Origin: Scleromitrula shiraiana
Taxonomy: Eukaryota; Ascomycota; Leotiomycetes; Helotiales; Sclerotiniaceae
NCBI GenBank assembly: GCA_028455995.1
Contig: JABELC010000004.1
Location: 1,426,001-1,490,000, forward strand
Length of the DNA: 64,000 bases
Direction: 5' to 3'
The notes under the pieces are model-generated. The model was not told where the DNA came from. It worked only from the letters and a program-made list of their open reading frames with translations, and did no database searches. Position numbers and translations under genes: made by a program. Each line of letters starts with the position of its first letter. Position 1 is the stretch's first letter. Below, one piece after another: positions 57,219 to 64,000 of the stretch.

Positions 57219-57754
57219 CCCCTGGGGAAACCAACCACTGAAACCAACCACATTACAGCCTTATACGCCTCCGAACCCTAAAACTAAGAATAAGTCATGA
57301 ACTGGGAATTAAAATAAACACGTTTCATTTGGATGATGACGATGTTTATGCAGATAAGATTTCGATGGCCTAATTGAAGGTCGGTGTTTCTTGTTCTTTC
57401 TTACTACCGTATTTAATATTCTATTCTGGTTGGGTTGGGGGTTTCGATCCGTGCCGTTTGTTTGAGAGTTCTGATAATATTATCTAACATTCCTTACTTA
57501 TATACATACGACTCAACATTCACTCCTATCCTATCATATGCGTGTTCCAAAAATGTAACATATTTGATTTATATCCCCCCTTGTTTTCTTTTCTGTTTTT
57601 GCTTTTATGTTTGTGCTTGTGTTTCGTTTCTTCGTCTTTCCTTGAGAGTAAGTTTGCTCGATATATTTAGACCAAACCATTCAATTTAATTCAATTCAAT
57701 CTTGCGATCAATTCGTTTGCGCCGGCGCAAAAGAATATCTAAACATCTGCAACA

Positions 57755-59621
57755 ATGACCCTCAGAACTCACTCACCACGTCCCTCCCTCGACGAAGAAA
57801 CACCCCTCCTCCCCCCTCTCCACCCAACCCACTCCCATACCCCCTCCCTTCCCAATTTTCATCCGACCCACTCCCCCCGTCTCATCCTCCTCCTCACAAC
57901 AACAATCGTATTCATAATCGGGTGCGGAACCTATCTAGCCTCTGTGCCCTCCCTCCGCATCTACGAGGATATATTATGTCATCGCTACTATGAACATCGA
58001 CGGATTGAGGGCAGTTCGTCACGGATTGGGTTGGATTTGAATAGTAGGATTGATGAGGTTCGGTGCAAGGTTGATGAGGTGCAGGAGGAGTTGAATGTTT
58101 TGATGGCGGGATTGGAGACGCTTAAGAGTGTGCCTGGTGAGTGGAGTGAAGAAAATGAAAGGGGGGGGGGGGGGGAGGGGAAGGAAGGGGGTTTTATATA
58201 TGGATCTGCATATGGATGATTGGGAAATTTGAATAAATGCTGATTTTTGGTATATAGGAATGTTTATGGCAGTTCCGTATGGGTTGCTGGCGGATAAGTA
58301 TGGCTTTTTTCTTCTTGACCGTATGTTTTGATTGGATGATACTAACTATCCATAGGATTGGAAGAAAACCAGTCTTCGCTTTGGCTATCTTTGGGATGCT
58401 TCTGGCTTTATTGTTTGAAATTACTATGATGCATGCATGGAGAGTTTTACCCATACGTCTTGTATGGCTAGCTCCCTTCATTCAATTCATCGGTGGTGGA
58501 GAGAAAACTGCATCTGCTATGTTTTATGCCATTATATCAGATGTGACGAGTCAAAGCGAAAGGTACGAACTTACATCAATATTGAATTTGAAGAAAATCT
58601 TGCTAATAACAACAGGGCAAACGCATTCTTATTCGCAGCATGTTCCACTCTATCGGCGGAACTTATCGCCCCAACCATTGCCTCTGCATTAATGGTTCAT
58701 TCCCCATGGATCCCACTATGCAGCGGAGTAATCGTCCTCTCCTCCGGTCTCAGTCTCATAATCTTCATACCCGAAACCATGAATCTCCACACCCACACCC
58801 ACGTCTCCCCCAACAACCCCAATAATGCGTCCCCCCTCACCCCCACGATCAGCTCAACCTCCTCCTTCAACGACCCCAAATCAACAGCCTCTCCAACCTT
58901 AAAACGCCGTGTCACATCCTCCCTATCCAACATCTACGAATCCACAACTCCCTTCCACACCCTCCCCATTTTCTTCCTCCTCCTCCCCTTCATAACCCGC
59001 ACCATAGGAACCCAATCAATCGATCTCTGCATCCGCTACATATCCCTCCGATTTTCAATCCCCCTCTCTCAAGCCTCTCTAATCCTCTCCCTCCGCGCTC
59101 TAATCAACATCCTCCTCCTCATTATCATCCTCCCTCTCCTCTCTTCTCTCCTCCTGCACCCCCCATCTTTCCTCCCACACATCAAACCGCACACCCCCCG
59201 AACAAAAGATCTCCACCTCTCCCGCCTCAGCTCCCTCCTCCTTCTCCTCGGCGCCTTCCTGCTCGCCATATCCCCCTCCTTGCATCTCACCATCCTCGGT
59301 CTAGTCATCTACACCCTCGGCACCGGCTTCGTGTCCCTAGTGCGAAGTTTGATAACGGGTTTGGTGCATCCCACGCATGTGGCGGCGCTGTATGCGGTCA
59401 TTGCGGTGGTGGAAACGAGTAGTGCTCTTGTGGCGGGGCCGGTGGTCGCGGGGCTTTATGAGGTGGGGTTGAGATGGAAGGGGGCGTGGGAGGGGCTGCC
59501 GTTTTGGGGATTGGCGGGGGTGGTGGTGGTGGGGAGTGTGGGGGTTTGGTGGGTCAGGTTGGGGGAGGAGGACGAGGAGGACGAGGAGGGGGATAACATG
59601 TTTGTGGGCGAGGAAGCTTAG
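57755..59621 (+). CDS. Major facilitator superfamily transporter
   Basis: Four exons (57755-58136, 58258-58297, 58356-58562, 58616-59621) give 544 residues. Exon 2 is only 40 nt. The MFS motif A, GLLADKIGRKP, is rebuilt across the exon 2-3 junction. TM1 (LILLLTTTIVFIIGCGTYLA) is followed by a long first loop beginning SLRIYEDILCHRYYEH, a feature of a fungal MFS subgroup with RxYExxxCxxYY. Eleven or twelve membrane segments follow, with a Ser/Thr-rich central loop of about 70 residues, and a very acidic tail (GEEDEEDEEGD). The N-terminus has an acidic dileucine-like DEETPLLPP, which in yeast often directs sorting to the vacuole. Substrate unknown. Intron 1 contains a 13-base G-run (58162-58174). 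Confidence 0.88.
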
Positions 59622-61524
59622 GATGAGTAAGTGGTTGGCGAAGATTTAGGGGGTTGGCAAGGAGAAGGGAAGGTATTTTGATACTGGGATTTGATAGACT
59701 TGGGTGGCTATTCTGTGGCGTTTTCCATTCGTCTTGAGCATAGATATAAACATATACGATTTCACATGAAACATAACGACATTTACGACTGGAAAGGAAA
59801 AGGAACCATTCATAAATTTGATGGGAATACATAGAAGTAGAAAGAATATCATTAGATCATTAGATTAGATTAGATCACTCTTACAGTTACAGCTAGATAG
59901 GATAGGATAATATATGATAAAACCCTCTGATTTTAATTATTAACCCCCGCGATTCTATATATTCAACTGCTCCGTACCCAGTAAACCAATTTCTACTAAA
60001 AGAAGGATCAATTAGCAGAGTCAACCAGACAAAAAAAAGTCCATCAACATCTATCATATAATGTTGAATCTATCAATTTAGCCGCAACTATACCGAACCC
60101 AAGAATCTAGAACTAAAACCATGCTAAAAATCCCCCACTAAATTCTTTGCGGCGATGGCCGGTCAAAAAGTGGATAAAAGCTTCCTGATGAATGAAGCTT
60201 TGGAGCTTCGACCCTCCGTTCTCGGATAGCTTTCCAAGGTTTTTTATTATTATTATTATATGCATTATTATATGCATTTTTCGAGAACATTTTGCTTTGC
60301 GCCGCATATGATTATGAAGATGGTTTTTATACGGTCAAATGGTATGTATGAGTAGGATGAATGGGATGAATTGGATGAATTGGATGAATTGGATGAATTG
60401 GAACATGAAAGAGATTGAAAGGATCTATCCATGAATGAATGATGTTACGTAGAGATTTGAATTGGTTTGTTTGTACTAGTAGAGTAATAATAATAATTAA
60501 ATAACAATTGAATTATTGTGCAGGTATACTGTAGAGTATATTAATAAGGCTGAATTCAATATTCCCACCGGTTGATCGGTCGGTTCGGTGAATTGAATAA
60601 TAAAGATTATTACATTAATTACTTTACTGTTACATATTTGTTTTGTTATCGAGGAGTTATCGAGGTGTGAAGGGAATATGGAAAGAGGGGTCGGTGGAAT
60701 TGGATAATAGATACATGTACAATTGATACAATAGATATATATCTACGTAAAGGAAAAGACTCATCACTCTTTTTTATTTGATTTGGTTTCTTCTTTCTCT
60801 TCTTCTTCTTCTTCTTCTTCTTCTTCATCCTCATCTTTCTTCATCATCTTGTTATTTTGCTCTCTACTTTGCTTTGCTTTGCTCTACTCTTCTCTGTTTC
60901 TTCTTCATAGAAAATATTGACAATTCGAATATAAATACAAATACAGATTCAAATACATAATAGTAAGTCAATCAACTGATTCATTTGTCGTTCTACCTTC
61001 CCATTCAAGATATTCGGAATATTTATACCGAGCTGTTGTGGTTCTGGATGTCCGTTTGGTTGATATATCTACAATTACCATATATATTGTAAATGTCTAT
61101 ATTTTATATTTTATATTTTATATTTTATATTTTATATTTTATATTTTATATTTTATATTTTATATTTTATATTTTATATTTTATATTTTATATTTTATAT
61201 TTTATATTTTATATTTTATATAGACATTTATAACTCAATTGATTCAAACCCATTTGAATATCTATATTTCAAACCAATATTTACAACAAATTGGTTAAAC
61301 AATCATATATATATCTGTATCTTGAACGGACCTTCAGATTCATCAGTCGTACAACAGAGTGCAGTACAGTGCTTATTCCCCGCAGATCCATCCCCGCTTT
61401 CCCTCGAACATCTGAAAGATTTTGGAAAGATAGAGAAAAACTTCCAAGCACGCCCATTTCTGCAGCCACTTGCATACCTACATAACGAAATATTCGAAAC
61501 ACACTCCCTTTCCTCCTCTCCATC
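59622..61524. other. Intergenic region with microsatellites upstream of the isocitrate dehydrogenase gene
   Basis: No gene is supported. Repeats seen are a 9-bp ATGAATTGG run (60356-60401), TTC triplets (60789-60832), and the 7-bp minisatellite at 61100-61222. The 300 bp between the minisatellite and 61525 should be promoter and leader. Confidence 0.55.
61091..61229. repeat. 7-bp minisatellite framed by an inverted repeat
   Basis: About 17 perfect or nearly perfect copies of the 7-bp unit ATTTTAT fill 61100-61222. The array is flanked by AAATGTCTATA (61091-61101) on the left and its exact reverse complement TATAGACATTT (61219-61229) on the right. It ends about 300 bp before the isocitrate dehydrogenase start. 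Confidence 0.85.
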
Positions 61525-63069
61525 ATGAACGCAACACGATTCCTCACATCTCGCATTGCCGTTCCAAAAACAAGCACCACCTCTTTCCTAACTCCCACTC
61601 GATTCGGTACCGCATTTACTCAATCCCTCAACACCAGAAGAAATATGTCATCGAGCACCTCTTTCCAGAAAATTAAAGTCAAGAATCCGATTGTGGAACT
61701 TGATGGTGATGAGATGACGAGAATTATTTGGAAGGATATTAAGGATAAATTTATTCATCCGTATCTTGATGTCGATTTGAAGTATTACGATTTGGGTTTA
61801 CCGTATAGAGATGAGACAAATGATCAAGTTACTCTTGATGCCGCGGAGGCTATTAAGAAGTATTCGGTTGGTGTTAAGTGTGCTACTATTACACCGGATG
61901 AGGCGAGAGTTAAGGAATTTAAACTTAAGCAGAGTAAGATATGTCAATTCTATTTGTTCACCACAAACCAATTCAGCAATCCCCAGAGGAAGCAGATATA
62001 AAGTTCCCATGCTAACTCCAGAAACCCAAATTTAGTGTGGCTATCACCCAATGGCACGATCCGCAATCACCTAGGAGGAACCGTCTTTCGAGAACCCATC
62101 GTAATCCCACGAATTCCCCGTCTCGTGCCCGGCTGGAAAAAACCCATCATCATCGGTCGTCATGCATTCGGCGATCAATACCGCGCCAAAGACCTTGTAG
62201 TCAAGGGCCCCGGAAAACTCAGCATGGTATTCACGCCCGAAGGCGGATCCCCCGAAGAAGTAACCGTCTACGAATTTAAGAATGGAGGAGGAGTAGCCCA
62301 AACTCAATATAATACCGATGAGTCGATTTCCGGGTTTGCACATGCTAGTTTTAAGTTGGCGCTCAGTAAGGGATTACCGTTATATATGAGTACCAAGAAT
62401 ACGATTCTTAAGAAATATGATGGAAGGTTTAAGGATATCTTCCAAGAGATTTTCGATAAGGAATATAAGACTCAATTTGATGAGAAGAAGATCTGGTATG
62501 AACATCGCTTGATTGATGATATGGTTGCGCAAATGATGAAGAGTTCGGGTGGTTATATTATGGCTTTGAAGAGTACACATCCCCTTTCTATCTCTTTCCT
62601 CGTTTCTCTTCTTTAGAAGCAAACTAACATACCAAACCCCACAGACTACGACGGCGACGTCCAATCCGACATCGTAGCCCAAGGCTTCGGCTCCCTCGGC
62701 CTCATGACCTCCGTCCTCATCACCCCCGACGGCAAAACCTTCGAATCAGAAGCCGCCCACGGAACCGTAACCCGTCACTACCGCGAACACCAAAAGGGGA
62801 ACCCAACCAGCACAAACCCCATTGCGTCGATCTTCGCCTGGACGAGAGGATTAGTGCAGAGAGGAATTTTGGATGAGACGCCAGAGGTGGTCGCGTTTGC
62901 GGAGAGTCTGGAACAGGCTTGTGTGGATGTTGTAGATAAGGAGGGCATTATGACGAAGGATCTTGCGCTTGCTTGTGGGAAGACGGGCAAGGATGATTAT
63001 GTTACTACGGGGGTTTATTTGGAGGCTGTCGAGAGGAGGATGAAGATGCTTTTGAAGGAGAAGTTGTAG
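61525..63069 (+). CDS. idpA: NADP-dependent isocitrate dehydrogenase, mitochondrial with possible second start
   Basis: Three exons (61525-61933, 62036-62572, 62645-63069) give 456 residues. The enzyme decarboxylates isocitrate to 2-oxoglutarate, supplying NADPH. Residues 1-40 form an Arg/Ser/Thr-rich presequence without acidic residues, consistent with mitochondrial import. Met41 (61645) would start a protein of 416 residues, the usual size of the cytosolic or peroxisomal form; in Aspergillus nidulans one gene makes both from two transcripts. Family motifs are NPIVELDGDEMTRIIW, KCATITPDE, MWLSPNGTIRNHLGGTVFREP across the first junction, GRHAFGDQY, YMSTKNTILKKYDGRFKD, WYEHRLIDDMVAQ, NYDGDVQSDIVAQGFGSLG across the second junction, and AAHGTVTRHYREHQ. 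The C-terminus, KEKL, is only a weak match to a peroxisomal PTS1. Confidence 0.94.
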
Positions 63070-64000
63070 ATGGAGTGGTTTTTTCTGTGATGGGGGGAGG
63101 GCGGTTTATCATCAATTGATCGATCCGATTCGGTTTGATTTGATTTGTTCTGGGTGGGAAATGTATTGAGATGAGATGAGGTTAGATGAGTGAGCGGGTG
63201 GCCTGAATTCCTCGAGAGTTATTGCTGCTTTGCTTTGCTTTGCTTTGCTTTGCTTTGCTTTGCTATGCTTGCATTGCATTGCGTTGCGTTGCGTGCGTTA
63301 GACCAGATCATTGATTTGATATACCACCCGTTGGAGCAAAATAATTGCGTGTCTCATAAGTACATAGTTCTATATAACATCGATCTGATAATCAAGTCGA
63401 TAGATAATGTATAGGTTTTTTTTTTTTCTTTCTTTCTTGACTATTACTATTCCCTCTTTGAGCAAAACGATAAATACCTCAGGCTGGTTGAATCAATCCC
63501 TATGAGATTTGCTCAATTTTGATAGTTTGCTTGATTCTGCTTGGGTTTATGGGAATTGAAGGAGGGGGGGGTTATTGATGGGTATATATATATATATATG
63601 ATGGATGAATGGATGGATGAATGGATGGATATAACATAACAAAACATATGATCGATCTCCAAGCTCATGACTTTTAGGCCCTGAACTTACATACGTGTTT
63701 ACTTATAGTTGAGCTGGGTAAACGTGGGTGTATGTATGTATGTATGTATGTATGTATGTATGTATGTATGTATGTATGTGTGAGAAGAGGAGAGAGAGGT
63801 GGATGGAGGCGCGCTGAACTGGGATATTGAGGTACGGGTGGGATATCTATTGGTTGTTAAGACGTTAAGGAGGTGGTGGATTGGGATTTGGATTTGGATT
63901 TGGAGCTGGAGCTGGATTTGGGGCTGTAGGAGTGGGATGAGTGGAGGGAGAAGGAGAAAGGGAGAATACATATAGTATTCATAAAAGGTAACTCGCTCTA
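63070..64000. other. 3' flank with microsatellites to the window end
   Basis: No gene seen. Short tandem repeats include TTTGC (63227-63267), TA (63583-63599), GGATGAAT (63601-63630), twelve copies of GTAT/TATG (63730-63779) and GGATTT (63881-63904), the last the same hexamer as at 27027. Confidence 0.55.

Larger units (their letters stand above)
55206..57754. other. Intergenic region with a foldback repeat and a TIR element
   Basis: 2.5 kb without a gene. It holds GGGAAT repeats (55261-55290), a foldback repeat (55523-55693), a CATC microsatellite (56074-56097) and the 965-bp TIR element (56254-57218). The frames at 55977-56247 and 57435-57689 have no motif. Confidence 0.55.

Noticed and set aside
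60778..60960. 60-codon plus-strand frame rich in Leu/Ser
   Set aside because: It is produced by the TTC microsatellite and T-rich flank.
61100..61222. CRISPR-like repeat array
   Set aside because: It is a head-to-tail 7-bp minisatellite without spacers, in a eukaryotic genome.

Overview
The window looks like about 64 kb of nuclear chromosome from a filamentous ascomycete. Genes carry short introns (52-132 nt, mostly GTAAGT/GTATGT donors with CTAAC-type branch sites), intergenic DNA is A+T-rich and full of simple repeats, and some elements look RIP-mutated. Gene content (a fungal bifunctional BioDA, a New1/EF3-type ABCF ATPase, 2EXR and DUF1275 proteins, PAN-like secreted protein) is fungal. 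Base composition and style would suit a leotiomycete such as the Sclerotiniaceae, but that is inference; no rRNA or species marker is present.

Layout. 0.5-2.9 kb: a seven-exon GMC oxidoreductase (-). 4.5-12.4 kb: a complete late biotin-synthesis cluster: bioF (-), divergently a fused bioD-bioA (+), then bioB (+). BioF ends in a peroxisomal-type tripeptide and BioB begins with a mitochondrial-type presequence, so the pathway seems split between compartments. 13.1-14.5 kb: a divergent GDP-mannose-transporter-like protein (-). 16.9-26.9 kb: two paralogous Cys/His-rich proteins of unknown function bracket a DUF1275 membrane protein (-), a TIR-bounded A+T-rich element and a New1-type ABCF ATPase (+). 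26.9-30.9 kb: gene-poor, with a degenerate duplicated repeat. 30.9-32.6 kb: a MATE transporter (+). 36.4 kb: a 2EXR-domain protein (+).

37.7-52.3 kb is a zone of gene decay that resembles a dying secondary-metabolite locus: a cytochrome P450 pseudogene, an unassigned coding relic, an intact 2OG-Fe(II) oxygenase, an unknown membrane protein, a divergent gamma-glutamylcyclotransferase-like protein, an intact amidase, a broken APH-type phosphotransferase and a second P450 relic.

53.8-55.2 kb: a secreted protein with dibasic processing sites (+), followed by a small foldback repeat and a 965-bp element with near-perfect 25-bp terminal inverted repeats. 57.8-59.6 kb: an MFS transporter (+). 61.5-63.1 kb: NADP-isocitrate dehydrogenase (+), with a 7-bp minisatellite framed by an inverted repeat just upstream. 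Exon boundaries were derived by hand from splice sites and reading-frame continuity; all intact models give uninterrupted frames of integral length.
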